A stretch of 64,000 bases of DNA from Dactylorhiza incarnata (GCA_033032865.1 JAWHQI010000001.1:2874001-2938000); one strand, 5' to 3'; shown: positions 44,600-56,810, counted from the stretch's first letter. The notes: a model not told the origin generated them from the sequence alone. Numbers and translations are program-made.

Positions 44600-47594
44600 A
44601 TTTGAGGTTTCTCATGCTATTAACACAAAAATAAACCAAAGTCATGCATGAAATACTATGCAGAGAGATACAAACACACATAAAGCAAAATCATGCATGA
44701 AAGAGCAAATCTGCTACTGCTGTAAACTAGGGAAGGAAAGAAGACACATTGACTGTTGGGGAAGAAGAAGGAAAATTGAGGTCATCTATGCTCTTCGTAG
44801 ACCTCGCCTACAATGCTCGTCGGGAGGGAGAAGTCGGGAGGAATTAGGATTTAGGGTGTGACCGGCCGCATGCTTGAACTTGTCATTGTCGAATATTTGC
44901 TCGACTTGACGCTTTAGGCAATCGGGACCCCTCCACAAAGTCACAAACCAAAAAGGCACAAATCGGCAATTGGCTGCAAATGAAAAATAAATTATCCCTC
45001 TTGTATCTGCCAGTTCGGTCTACTCAGCAAGACCGTGAACCGCAATCCTAGTTTCCCCCGTCGATTCAGTTAATCATTCTTGCATGGTGGAAATCGAACC
45101 GAACCGAATGGGCACCGGTTTTTAGCCACCTAAATTGAAACTAAAACGAATCGGTCAGTTCAACCAAAATATTGGTTTTGCCCGATTCGGTCGGTTTTGG
45201 TTTTTTATGCACAACCCTACCGAATCAACTGAAGCCCTAGCTGTAAGCAAGCAACAGTACAATTGAACCAACTCACCTAGATGCAATAAAACAATATGAA
45301 AACCATCAAACAACAAAATAAATTGGCCCTATGTATCATTCAGAAAAGCATTCATACCCAAGCCATATTTAAAAAAAATGAGAGTTTTAAATGTGTCTAT
45401 GAAAGGAAGGGATGCCATCATGATCTACAAAGAACGATGTAATGCTCCACCCATAAATGTCGTATAGCATGGATCTGTTCGAACCCCAACAACATACCAC
45501 TTTCACAAACTAACATTAAAAGGTGATACAGAATTAAAACAACAACTACAACGAAGTCCACCAGCTAGCAGAAGCAACATAATATCATAAACATCAAACA
45601 GAATGTCAGCCACTAAAGTGTAACCAATACAAGGGAGTACATGACCTTATGACCTTACATCATATAACACATACACAAGTACAACCATACAATTAACTTC
45701 ATCGGCATGCATGCCAGAACTACAAGGGGAAAAATAGTAAAATGAATTATGTTGCAATCCTTACTCTTGCACAACTTGGGCTTGGACCGCAATGCATCAA
45801 TATGCCCTACGCCACCTACACCCAAATACAAGTCAGAGAAAATGAGGGTCAACTATGAGTTGACCACAAACTGCATAACAGTCTCACCATCGGTTCATCA
45901 TAGCAAACTCCGGGGTGAGTGATCTCACATATACAAGTACGCAATATAGAGCACTTAACATGTATCAAAATTAGAAAGTATAAGATCTATGTTACACAAG
46001 TGAAGGCTTAAGTATCACAAAATCTTATATGTTGAGCAATAAAATAAGAGGAGCCAATATATGTGATAATCATGATGGTTGGATTCATTCAAATGTTCAC
46101 TGCAACCCCTATCACATCATCGTATGAGACCAGTATAACAATCATGTAATCAACACATGGATTACGGGCACTCATGTCCACCCAATTCCCATTCTCAAAC
46201 ATATAACATCAAAGGGAGGTATATGGTCATCTCAAACTCATGGTGGGAGGTTTAGGATTGTGTACACCATCAAATATCATGATATGCGGTTTCGGGTCAT
46301 CTCGACTATGATACATAATTAAGAGAGGCATATGGCCTTCTCAAACTCTTAGTGGGAGGTTTAGGTCCACCTCAACCACCAAATATAATGGTAGGTGTTG
46401 TATGGGCATCTCAAGTACCATGAATCATATCATATGCAACACACATCCGATTTGTCATACACTTAATCTAACCATCACATACACTACCATCACGACCAAT
46501 GGAACAATGATCACACCCTAAATATCTTGGCGCCGTGGAAACCACAATTTTCCCTTTTTAATGACCACCAACATGGGGACTTCCTAGGAATATCCAAAAT
46601 ACCTCGAAATACCTAAACCTCGCATTCATTATGACATTTATCTTAGAGTAATTATTTGTCACATAATCTGGTGCAGCCGTATATGCAGCTCCATATCAAC
46701 ATCACTGCTCTGGGCCTATGACCATGGGTTGGCTTCACACACCATGTCTAATTCGGACTCAAGCGTCAGATTTCTAATTCAAAATCATGTCGAGGTCTTA
46801 ATCCCATGCCTCAGGATTATAACGAACCAAAGAAGTTCATACACTCCACTAGTTAGTGAGAGGAGACTCTCTTAATGTATGAAATCGAAAAATATGGGCA
46901 TACAAACTATCCTAAGAAATGGGATAGAAACTGATACCCATGGATCTCACTTTGGCGCAATGAAAACTTTGCTAAATTGGGTGGAGCATGGCCGGAATGA
47001 AGAGATCTTCATAGATCTGGTCTCGGTTCTCGATCAGAGCTCCAAATACTTCTTTATTGGCGAAAACTCCAAGACCTATCCCTTTCTCCTTCCTCTTCTC
47101 CTCTCCCCTCTCTTCCACGGCAAGATCAAACTAATGGTTTAATTTGTCCCTCCCACACTGTTAGGTTGAGGGAAAGCAATCCAGGCCATTGGATTGAGAT
47201 CCAAAGCTCATATTAAACATTAAAATCTTTATTTTACGTTGATTCCACGATCGTGCAAAACACGCGATTATTTTTGGATCTATTCATTTATACAGAAAAC
47301 ATACGGTCATGCCGCACATACTGTCATGCATGAAGGAAATTCTACTACATGCAACTTTCTTCATGCACTACCAAACACACGATCATGCGTAAAATTGTAC
47401 GATCACCTTAAGATCGTTGGAAAATTGCTTCTTTTCGAAACTGCTAAAAACTTGGTCGTGCGAAAAACGCACAAATAGTGCATGAAGGAAATTCATCATT
47501 TTTACTGAATTCAACTGTTAAACTTCCAACATGTGATGCTCGTTCATAAAGCAATACATAAGAGTTCTATGGTATAAAAAGATGGGGTGTTACA
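44600..47594 (-). mobile_element. Probable 3' LTR of gypsy F and unresolved repeats
   Basis: In minus sense TGTAACACCCC starts at 47594, directly after the gypsy F pol end and a degenerate AGGACAAAATCTC tract. This is the usual start of a chromovirus-type gypsy LTR. The far LTR end is not seen. Within the region, 46213-46440 holds a roughly 108-bp tandem duplication with GGTGGGAGGTTTAGG. Stretches near 45080-45240 have CGGTTTTGG-type repeats. No gene is recognised, and the short frames are not supported. Confidence 0.5.
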
Positions 47595-47657
47595 ATTCTC
47601 GCATACTTAATGAGATTTTGTCCTAAAATTTATAAATAGGAAAAACATCAAAACTCA

Positions 47658-47765
47658 TCATACCTGAGGAAGCAGCTTGAGGTACTCCTGATGCATGGTT
47701 TGCTCATGTTCCCAAGAGTCCTCATCATGACCACAAATGTCCCAACAAACTTTCACCATCCTTAT
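47658..47765 (-). pseudogene. Gypsy F pol, C-terminal end
   Basis: Encodes VKVCWDICGHDEDSWE and the tail MHQEYLKLLPQV before a stop at 47658, the chromodomain-side end of a gypsy integrase. With copia A and one CTTAT copy removed it continues in frame from the sequence at 52873 (LRNTNI then RMVKV), so the two parts are one gene split by copia A. Confidence 0.88.
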
Positions 47766-49583
47766 TGTTGGAACAACCCTATTACTGATTTGGGCTAGGA
47801 TCACTATCTGTTGACTAGGATCAAGTTGACCCCAATATATAGTCTTATGGGTCAAGAGTTTAGGTTGATAGAACTTAAGAAAAGACAAGTTTTCTGCGTT
47901 CAACGAACTCAATACTACGTTCGACGAATTGCTCTTTGCGTTCGATGAACGACTTACATTATGCGTTCGACGAATGGCTTGCTTCAATCTCAGCGTCTCA
48001 GCGGCTCAGCGGTCGACGAAATTGTCCAGTCTCAGTAGTCGACGATTTTATTCAGTCTCAGCGGTCGACGAATTTGCTAACTCATTTTGCGTTCGACGAA
48101 CTCCTCTCAGCGTTCGACGAACTCAGCTCTGCGTTCGAAGAATAAGTATTAGATGTTCAGATCAACGAAAGTTCTTCTCAACTCAACTAATTCAATTTTT
48201 CCAGCCAGATTCAGTTGAGATCGACGAACTCAACATTGTATTCGACGAAATTTGTTGAGATCGACGAAAATTCTCTTCAGTAGATTTATTTCAGAAGATT
48301 AGTTATATTATTCTCTTCAGTTCGATGAATTTCATTCTGCGTTCGACGAACTTAGTCTGCATTCGACGAATATCTTCAGGTCGACGAACTTAGCTCTGAG
48401 ATCGACAAATCCAATTATGTTCGACAAACTTGTTTCTCAGATCGATGATTTTTCTAGACAGCAGATTTATTTCAGAAGATCAGTTATAATTTCTCAGATC
48501 TCAGATTGTCTATCATCAAAATATTCAGATCGACCTTCAGCAAGTTAAGATATCTATTCCTTCCTTATTATATTCCTTTCCTAGAAAATAGTCTTTGGGA
48601 TATATTGGAAAAGGATATCTTTTATTGAAAAGGAAAAGGATTAAAGATTTGCTGAATCAGTTGCAGTTCCAAGGAAATATTAAATGCAGATTATTTTATT
48701 CTTTATTCTGTTGATTTGAATTTCAAATCAGAGATATATTGAAAAAGAAAAAGGAAGAAAGGAGACAACAGCAATTACAGGAACTTAATAACAAAAAGTT
48801 GTCGACAGAGAAGAATACTATTCTTCAGAAGGTTACAGGAAGAAAAAGAAGAACAAAAGTTTTACAGATCATCTTCATCTTCTTCCTCAAGCAGCACTCA
48901 TACACTGAGAACTTCAACACAAATCATCCTCTCAGTTTCTGCTGCAAGATCAGATCTTCAAAAAGCAAAAATAATCTGAGGAACTTATTCTCTCAGATTC
49001 ATCAGCTACAGGAAGATCAGTACATTCAAGAGAAAGCTCCAGCCATCTACTTCAAACATTTTCAATCAGACAGAGGAGCTTTACATCATCATTCTACTAG
49101 AGTCTTCTCTCAGATTATTGACAGAGAAGAACAACTAAACCCTTTCCATCCCCTCTTGTACAGGGTTCTAACTCCCTTCAAAAGTTAACCCATTGGTGAC
49201 AGGGCACCTGAACAAAAACCTGTAGTTTGGTTAGAGCACCTGATCAAAAACTCGCTTGGTGTATGAACACCTGATCAAAAACCCCTTGGTGATAGGGCAC
49301 CTGATCAAAAACCTAGTGGAATCCTACCAAGTGTGGTAGAAGAGTAGACGTACCCAGGTTTATTGGGGAACTACTATAAAAATCCTTGTGTCCTCTGTGT
49401 TGTGATTATTTTCTGTGGTGTGTTGTGTGCTTTCTTTATTTTGTTTTATAACTCACTCTGCAATACACATATAAGTATCACTATTTTAATTCCGCTATAA
49501 AATTAAGTGAAAAAGTTTTTAATACTCTATTCACCCCCCCCCCCCTCCCTCTAGAGTAAATCTAAGATCTAACCTCACTTTCA
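47766..49583 (+). repeat. Copia A 5' LTR
   Basis: Holds roughly 16-20 TTCGACGAA-type motifs between 47890 and 48440, all in one orientation and often preceded by TGCG. Its U5 has CACCTGATCAAAA repeats and a poly-C run (49532-49544), and it ends CTCACTTTCA. It is homologous to the copia G LTRs in the terminal parts, while the central part differs. Frames such as 48739-49188 and 47929-48258 have no domain. Confidence 0.92.
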
Positions 49584-49715
49584 ATTGGTATCAGAGGATA
49601 TCAATTGACTTTCAATTGGTATCAAAGCCAAGTTGATTGTATGCAGGCTAACACCTGAATCAAAAGATCAATTAGATCTTAAATTTACTTTAGAGTTTTA
49701 TTTTCTTATAAACTC

Positions 49716-51542
49716 ATGGCACAAAACAAAGAATATTCAAGCACAAGACCTCCTATGTGCAATCTAAATAAGTTTGCACTATGGAAGGCAAGGATTAGAT
49801 TATACATGAATTCTATTGACGAAGAAATCTTTAATGTTATTTTGACAGGACCTCCTGCACCTACAGCAACAACAAGTGCTGAAACCACAACTAACAACAA
49901 TGATGTTCCACCACCTGAATGGACAGATGCTCAAAAGAAGCAGAGAAGTGCAGATGCCAAGGCAATGAACATTTTGGCACAGACAATGTCAGATGACATT
50001 TTCCAAAGAGTTGTGGAATGCACTTCTGCAAGGGAAATCTGGATCTCACTCAATAATATGGTTGAAGGATCAGCAGATAAAAGAAAGGACAGAAGATCTC
50101 ACCTTATATCTCAATATGAGAACTTTAAGAAGGGAAAAAATGAAAGTGTAGCTGATATGTACAACAGGCTCAGCCTCATAATCAATGAGCTGAAGACCTT
50201 GGACAAAGTGATCTCCATCACTGAGATCAATGATAAGATCCTAATGTGCTTCCTCGGCACATGGGACTCTAGGATCTGGCCAATCAAGGAAGCCAGAAGC
50301 CTTAATGAGATCTCTACTGAGACCTTGTTAGGCAAGCTCAAATCCTATAAGCAGCTTATCAAATCTAGTGAAGCTGAACAATCCACTTCATCTCCAGCAT
50401 CCAAGAAGGAGAAAAGCATAGCTTTCCAAGCTACTGAAGAAGAAGAAAAAGATCCAGGAGATATGGAGTTCATGAGCTTACTAGCCAAGAGATTCTATAA
50501 GATGGCTAGAAAAGACTTCAGAAAGAAGGATTCCAGATCAAGAGAAAAATCAAGGTATGATAAATCAAATTCTAAAGAAATTATCTGTTTTGGTTGCAGG
50601 AAATCTGGACACATTCTGCCAGAGTGTCCAGAGAATCAGAAGAAGAAGAAGAAGAGAAAAGACAAAGAAGAAAGAAGGCACTCCAGCAAGTCTTCCTCCA
50701 ACAAACACAAGCATAAGGGAAGAGGATTTGTAGCAGAAACATGGAGTGAAACTGATTCAGAGTCTTCATCAAGTTCATCTAAATATGAAGAAGAATCAAA
50801 AGAAAAAGACCAATGCTTGATGGATAGCTATGACTCAAGCAGTGAGTCAAAAAATGCATCTTCATCCAGCTCCAGTGATGATGAGGATGATGAAGAAGAA
50901 AGAAGCTTCTGCATGATGGCTATCAATGCCTCAGGAAGTAATTCAGAAGAATCAGAATCAGAAGCTGACAATGACAGTGGTCAGGTAATATCTATTTTTG
51001 ATTTCAATTCAATTGAATTCAAAGATGAATTCAAAGTTTTTTGCTTAGACTTAATCAAATCTGAGAAGGAAATAATCTCTCTCAGAAATAAGTTGGCTGA
51101 AATGAACCAACTTAGTGAAGAAAATGATATTCTTAAGAAAGAATTGGCTGCTTTAAAAGAACGCATTATTCTCATTGAGAATAAGTTATCTGAAGCTAAG
51201 AAATTTGAAGAATCCCTAAATGGAAGAAGTATCAAACTGATGGACATCACAAGAACAGTAAATGTCAGGCTCAATGGCAAACTGGGATTAGGTGCATCAT
51301 CAAGTGAGCCACCTCTTATTAAGAAGAACATACTTTCTACACCAATAAAATTCATTTCTGCTAAGAGCAAAGAGGATGTAGATGTTAGTAAGAACAATTC
51401 AAGCAAGAATATTAAGAATAAAGGAATTCAGCAGAATTCGTCGAATGGAGCTCGACGAAATCATATGAATTCGTCGAACTCAGATCAACGAAAGTTGAAC
51501 TCAGAGTTTCAGTATATATATCAATCGAATGGTGCTCGATGA
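49716..51542 (+). pseudogene. Copia A gag (608 codons, large)
   Basis: Capsid precursor of a copia element. Residues 1-20 are the conserved opening (STRPPMCNLNKFALWKAR). The UBN2 capsid core (SDDIFQRVVECTSAREIW, ISQYENFKKGKNESVADMYN, INDKILMCF) spans roughly 85-220. The zinc knuckle CFGCRKSGHILPEC is at C291, C294, H299, C304. Lys-rich and Ser/Glu-rich tracts follow, then a coiled coil (about 445-510), then the hinge with four hairpin units. The frame stops at TGA 51540-51542. That TGA lies in the right arm of the third hairpin, where CGATGAA stands for the usual CGACGAA, so it looks like CpG decay. The same frame continues into protease, so gag and pol were probably one polyprotein. Confidence 0.9.
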
Positions 51543-51576
51543 AAGCACATCACTTCGTCGAACGGCGATCGACGAA
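51437..51576. repeat. Four 23-nt hairpin units in the copia A hinge
   Basis: Units at 51437-51459, 51470-51492, 51521-51543 and 51554-51576. The first and fourth are perfect: TTCGTCGA, 7-nt loop, TCGACGAA. The second has one stem mismatch and the third is decayed but keeps the 7-nt loop. A lone half unit (TTCGTCAA) lies near 51590. They encode a Ser-Asn-Gly-x-Arg-Arg type repeat. The right arms equal the motif of this family's own LTR array. Confidence 0.9.
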
Positions 51577-52867
51577 CTCAGCCCAGTTCGTCAAACGGAA
51601 AATGTACAGAAAATCTGAAGAATTCTTATTCTAAATATACTAAGAATCCTTTCACTGAGTGGATAATTCCTCCTAGGAAATATCATCCACAAGGCTACAA
51701 GGATCATCCTGAAATGTCTTACATTTCTGATTTTTGTGGAAAGACAAAAGGACCCAAGGTAGTCTGGGTCAATAACAACTAGTTTATTTTTTCTGTTTTG
51801 CAGGTACAAGGCTATACACGCAAAAATCAACAATGGTATTTGGATAGTGGCTGTTCAAAGCATATGATAGGAAACAAGGCCAACCTGAGCAACTACAAGG
51901 CAAAGCTTGGACCCAAGGTGATCTTTGGAGACTCCAACTGTGGACAAACCAAAGGATATGGGAAGATCAAAGTTGGAGTAGTTACCTTCAAGGAGGTAGC
52001 TTATGTCAAAGGTCTCAAGCACAACCTCATCAGCATAAGCCAGTTATGTGATGCAGGTTATCAGGTAACCTTTAACCATTCCTTATGTCTTATTAACAAT
52101 AATGAAAACATTAATGTGTTATCTGGTATTAAACATGGAAATATTTATTTAGTCAATTTTGTCTCTGCCAATTCTGATATTTGCTTATTCAATTCTATAA
52201 GTAAAACAAATGAATTATGGCATAAAAGGCTAGGACATATTAACCTTAGAACTACATCTAAGCTTTCTAAGGACAATCTTATTAGAGGACTGCCTTCTGG
52301 TTCATACAAGAAGGAAGGACTCTGCAGGGCTTGTCAATTAGGTAAGCAAACTAGAAGTAGTTTTAAATCTTTATCCAAGAGTGATTCACCTAGGATTTTG
52401 TATTTACTGCATTTGGACCTTTTTGGACCTACTACAATACAGAGTCTAGGAGGGAAGCATTACTCTCTAGTTATTGTAGATGACTTCTCAAGATTCACTT
52501 GGGTGTTCTTTCTTAGGAACAAGTCTGACGCCTTCAGTGTTCTGACAGACTTTCTCAGATCCATCAAGATTAAGTACTCTACTCTAGTTGTATTAATCAG
52601 AAGTGATCATGGCACTGAGTTTGAATCTCTTTTGATGTGAGAATTTTGTGGAAAAGAAGGGATCGGGCAATGTTTCTCTGCTCCTAGAACTCCTCAACAA
52701 AATGGGGTAACTGAAAGGAAAAATAGAACCCTAATTGAATCAGCAACTACATTGCTTGATGATGCTCACTTGCCACTCTCGTTTTGGGCAGAGGCAGTGA
52801 ACACAGCAAATTGTGTGTTGAACAGAACCCTAATTGAATCAGCAACTACATTGCTTGCTGACTTTCA
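51543..52867 (+). pseudogene. Copia A protease and integrase, truncated
   Basis: Same frame as gag, with stops at 51540, 51780 and 52638. Order: KGPKVVWVNNN before the second stop; protease WYLDSGCSKHMIGNK (DSG site near 51845); GAG-pre-integrase ELWHKRLGHINLRTTSKL with CRACQLGKQTRSSF (HHCC zinc site); integrase core LHLDLFGPTTIQS, VDDFSRFTWVFFLR, IRSDHGTEFES and TPQQNGVTERKNRTLIES (D,D,E present). It ends in a second copy of the NRTLIESATTLL segment and then the element terminus. All of RT and RNase H is missing. Confidence 0.9.
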
Positions 52868-52872
52868 CTTAT

Positions 52873-55800
52873 ATTCGTGTTCCGCAATTGTCTGACCTTT
52901 GTGTCCTCAATGCAAGTATGCCTAACTTTTGTTGACAGTCCACTGCATGTCCACCGCCACCCTGTCATTCTAAATGATTTAAGCAAGTTCCCGTATGACT
53001 TTTCTCAACACTGAAATGAGAAAGACATCATGGAACCCACTAATATTTGTCGACAATGCAATACGATAAGCAATATCACAAATGCGCTCTGCTATCTCAA
53101 ACGGTCCCAAGTTTCTCGGGCTTATCTCTTCCAAGCGTAGGATCCTTGACACTCTCTTGAACAAATTGATCTTTAGATATACCCAGTCGCCCTCGGAGAA
53201 CTCCAAATTCCTGTGTTTTGTATTATAATACTTTGCATGTATGTCTTGGGTAACTAGAAAGCTCTTATGTATCGCCCGAATTGCCGCATTTGCCTCATCT
53301 GCATCTTATGCTTCAATAGCTTTATGTCGCACATCTATGCCCAAGCCAAGGGTGTATGACACCTCCTGCCATAGATCTCTTTGGATGGTTCCATCTACAT
53401 ACTCGCTTGATAGTTGTTGTTGTTATAGGCGACCTCAATTATATTCAGGTGGTCCTCCCACTTCTTTCCAAACTCTAAGATGCACATCCACAACATATCC
53501 TCGATCGTCCCGTTTATTCTCTCAATTTGCCCATTAGTTTGCAAATGAAAGACAGTATTGAATTTCAATTTTGTGCCCAAAAAGTGATGAACATGCTTCC
53601 AATCATTAGAAGTGAGGCCCTCGTCTCGAACGCTAACAATGTTACGCATTACCATGCAACCACACAATGCTTTTAACATACAAATCAGCAAGACACTCCA
53701 CCGAATCATGCTTACGGTTTCGAATGAAGTGCGCCATATTCGTTAAATGGTCTATGATCACCCAAATGTCGTCGTCCTCTGCTGTGATCTCGGTAAGCCA
53801 TGCACAAAATCTACAGAAATATTATCAAATTTTCATTCTGAGATCGACAAGGACTTCAAAATCCTATCTGGCCAAGGACATCAGTCTTTCACTAACGAAA
53901 AGTTTTGGAACTTCGCCGCCAAAATCGTATCACCTTTCTTCATTCATGGCAACCAACACATTTTCTTCATGTCTACATATTTTTGTGCTCCCCGGATAGA
54001 CTGGGTACTTGGATAAATGCGCCTCGTATATCAATTCATTGAGGAGTTTCCCAAAAATCGGAATTCATAAACTATCATTCTTCTACAAAATCCCATCTTC
54101 ATAAGTAAATTCGGCATTTTATCCTTCAATTGTCTCATTCACATAAGGTTGCATTCTCTCATCGAGCTCTAAAGCATTCCAAACTCGGTCCCCAATATCG
54201 TATTGGACCTTAGTCCAGCTCATGCACACAGTAGCCATCGTATTTTTATCCACATAAGTGAACTTTAATGCTTCCAGCACACGATCTAGAAGGCCGCCAT
54301 GTGCCAAAGTCCAATTTCCTTGAGATGGAGCCCGCCAACTGAATGTATCGAAGACCATATTTTGTTGGGTTTTGTTTGAGCATCTTATGTGCATCAGATT
54401 TAAACAATAACCCATTTATTTGAGCTTGCAAAACTAATATAGATCGAGAACTTAGAATGTGTCTATCTGGAAATCAAATTTCAAGAAGAATAATTATCGT
54501 ATGAGAAATAAAATGTAGAACGATATCCACGTCTCTATGGGTATCCATACGAATGCTGGAAACACCTTACAGTTTGTCCCAGTGACTCGCGGTTGGAGAA
54601 TGATCGTACTTCTCTTCCACGAAATGCTAGTTCAGTTTCTAGAGAGAAACATCAACAAGAAAGTTATTGTAGGTTCTCTAACAGGCACACCCTTCGAAAA
54701 CCTAAAACGCACTAATTATGATAGATTCACAAACCACACATCAAAGCGCTGAGAAAGACTGAAGAGAGATATAAGATTAGAGTAATTGTTTTCAATTCGA
54801 CGTACGTTAATTCCCCAAATCGACGTGCATCGAATACTATCAAATAGTATAAAATTTCATTAAAGGCACACCAAATCGACGTGCGTCGATTTCTTAAATC
54901 GATGTATGCTGAATAATGTCTGGCTGCTTATCAACTAAGCATGCTTCAATTTCTCAAATCGATGTGTGTTGAATAGTATTCAAAATGTGTGTATTTATGT
55001 TAAACGCACAACAAATCAACGTACGACAATACTCGACCATGTGGCAAGTATGGTGGGGCTACTCGCCAATCTGTTTCCTGAGGCACCGCTAAAAACCTGA
55101 TAGACTTCCATCCCACATGGCCACTAAAAATTGATGCATAGATTCGTCAGCTCTTCAAATATGCAAAAGATCATGTGCACTCTGATGTCGAAACAAACTT
55201 ATGCTCCTTTCACGTTAGTGTGGTGAGAGGAAGTGAAATTTCAGAGAAGTTCTTCACGAAGCACCTATAGTAACGGACAAGTCCTAAGAAGCTCCGGACC
55301 TCCACCACATTCTTCAGTTCAGGCCAATTACAGATTGCTGCAATCTTCAACGGACCCACTATAAAGCCATCCCCACACACAATATGGCCATGAAATGCCA
55401 CCGAAGACAACCAAAACTCACACTTTAAGAATTTGGCATAGAGGTGGTGCCTCATCAGGATACGTAAAACTTCGTGAATGTGATCAGCATGCTCCTCCTT
55501 TGACTGAGAGTACACTAGAATGTCATCGATGAAGATGATAATAAAGTGATCCAGGTACTCTCGTAATGTTTTGTTCATCAAATCCATGAATAACGATGGC
55601 CCATTCAAAGGCCAGAACGACATTACTATAAACTCATAATGACCACAACGTGGGCTGAACATTGTATTCATGATGTCACTTTCCCGTATCCACAACTGAT
55701 AATAGTGAGACTTCAAGTCCAACTTGGAATAAATTATAGATCCAACCAACGATCAGATCAAACAAGTTGTCGATACGAGAAATTAGGTACTTGTTCTTCT

Positions 55801-56496
55801 TCGTCAACTTGTTCAATTCTCTAAAAATCTATGCATAGTTGCAAGCTAGCTTCCTTTTTTTCCACAAATAGGGCCAGTGCACTCCAAGTTGAGGAGCTCA
55901 GGCATATGTAGCCTTGCTCTAGCAATTCCTGCAGCTGAATCTTTAATTCTGTAATCTTCTTTGGCGGCATCCGATATGGTGAGCGTGACACGAGTTTGAT
56001 GCCCATTACTAATTCAATGCAGAAGTTTATCTCCCACTGAGGAGGAGCTCTGAGGAGTTCATAAGGGAAGATGTTTGCATACTCTGCTACCACTGGTACA
56101 TCACATAAGCTTGGCTTTCGCTATGAATCCTCCGACAAGGTGAAGAACAACTATGCGCCTTTCCAAACTTCCTTCATTACCAAAATAACGAACATCAATG
56201 TCTTGCTCACTCCTCACAGGCCCGTGAATCGCGTCTCGCCTTTCGGTCCTCTACCCAGTGCGACTTCTTTCAATTTGCAATCTATGCACACACACTTTGC
56301 TTTGCGAGCCAATCTAGACCTTCACTCGACTCTTCCTATCAGTACTCATTGCATACCCATTGAAGAGCAAAGCATCCCGTCTATCTTCTGCCAACACGTA
56401 TGGCACTCTGATCCACAAAATGAAATTTCTAAATAGAAATGAGTGTGAAACGCCTGTATTGAAAAGAACTCTCAACGGATAGTTGAAAATCAACAC
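52873..56496 (-). pseudogene. Gypsy F pol (protease to integrase), heavily decayed
   Basis: In minus order: protease remnant (56496-56314) with VLFNTGVSHSF, where the catalytic Asp is Asn; RT N-terminus (56093-55821) with SRSPYRMPPKKITELK; RT core (55749-55210) with FIDDILVYSQSKEEH and FLGLVRYYRCFVKNFS; RNase H and connection (around 54415-54119); integrase (53709-53395) with FHLQTNGQIERINGTIEDML; and the integrase C-terminal part (53206-52979) with EGDWVYLKINLFKR and ISPRNLGPFEI. It resumes at 47765 beyond copia A. Gag and the 5' LTR are absent upstream of 56500, so the element is 5' truncated beside the DIR1-like gene. Unrelated LTR-like sequence interrupts it at about 54430-55200. Confidence 0.87.
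54430..55200. mobile_element. LTR-like insertion in gypsy F with TCGACGTGCGTCGA motifs
   Basis: Separates the RT and RNase H/integrase parts of gypsy F and has no coding domain. Between 54790 and 55035 it carries several AAATCGACGTGCGTCGATTT-type dyads and decayed versions (TCGATGTATGCTGA, TCGATGTGTGTTGA, TCAACGTACGACAA). Boundaries and target duplication were not found, so it may be a fragment. Confidence 0.45.
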
Positions 56497-56810
56497 AATG
56501 CCTAATTACAAACATACACACATGCGATTACAAATGAAAGATAAAAGCTAAAGAATATCTAAACAAACAAAGGCTAGTTTAAAAAGATCACTTTTTTTTT
56601 GTAACAAAAAAGAGCACTTTTTTGGGATAATGTCGAACTCTACAGTGGACTAAAATCATTTTTTTCAATCCGAATATTATTTATCATTAAAAACAGAGAG
56701 AGCCAGCCAGCCAGCCACATATCATCTTCCCCGTGATTCCCCGGCGCCCGTGACTCCCCCTGCCATCACCCTACCACCTCTCATCTTCATCATCAACACA
56801 TCTCTTTCTC

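Larger units (their letters stand above)
47766..52867 (+). mobile_element. Copia A: 5' LTR, gag, protease, integrase; 3' half deleted
   Basis: The 5' LTR is 47766-49583 (1818 bp, TGTTGGAACA...CACTTTCA). The primer site TGGTATCAGAGG is at 49586, with a second copy TGGTATCAAAGCC at 49617. One long frame runs gag-protease-integrase to 52867. RT, RNase H and essentially all of the 3' LTR are missing, yet the element ends in ACTTTCA (the LTR's last bases) and is flanked by perfect CTTAT duplications (47761-47765, 52868-52872). It is inserted in gypsy F pol. The end carries a duplicated piece of integrase (see findings). Confidence 0.93.

Noticed and set aside
45080..45240. hAT or MITE with CGGTTTTGG ends
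   Set aside because: The GGTTTT/AACCAA repeats are suggestive, but I could not pair terminal inverted repeats or find a target duplication.
48739..49188. 149-codon frame inside the copia A LTR
   Set aside because: It lies in the U5/R region of the LTR, is Lys/Gln-rich, and the corresponding parts of the copia G LTRs have only short unrelated frames (34169-34489, 37157-37474).
51780..51805. Spliced gag/pol junction in copia A
   Set aside because: TTTTTTCTGTTTTGCAG resembles an acceptor, but gag and protease are already in one frame and no donor is evident. A simple in-frame stop is the cautious reading.
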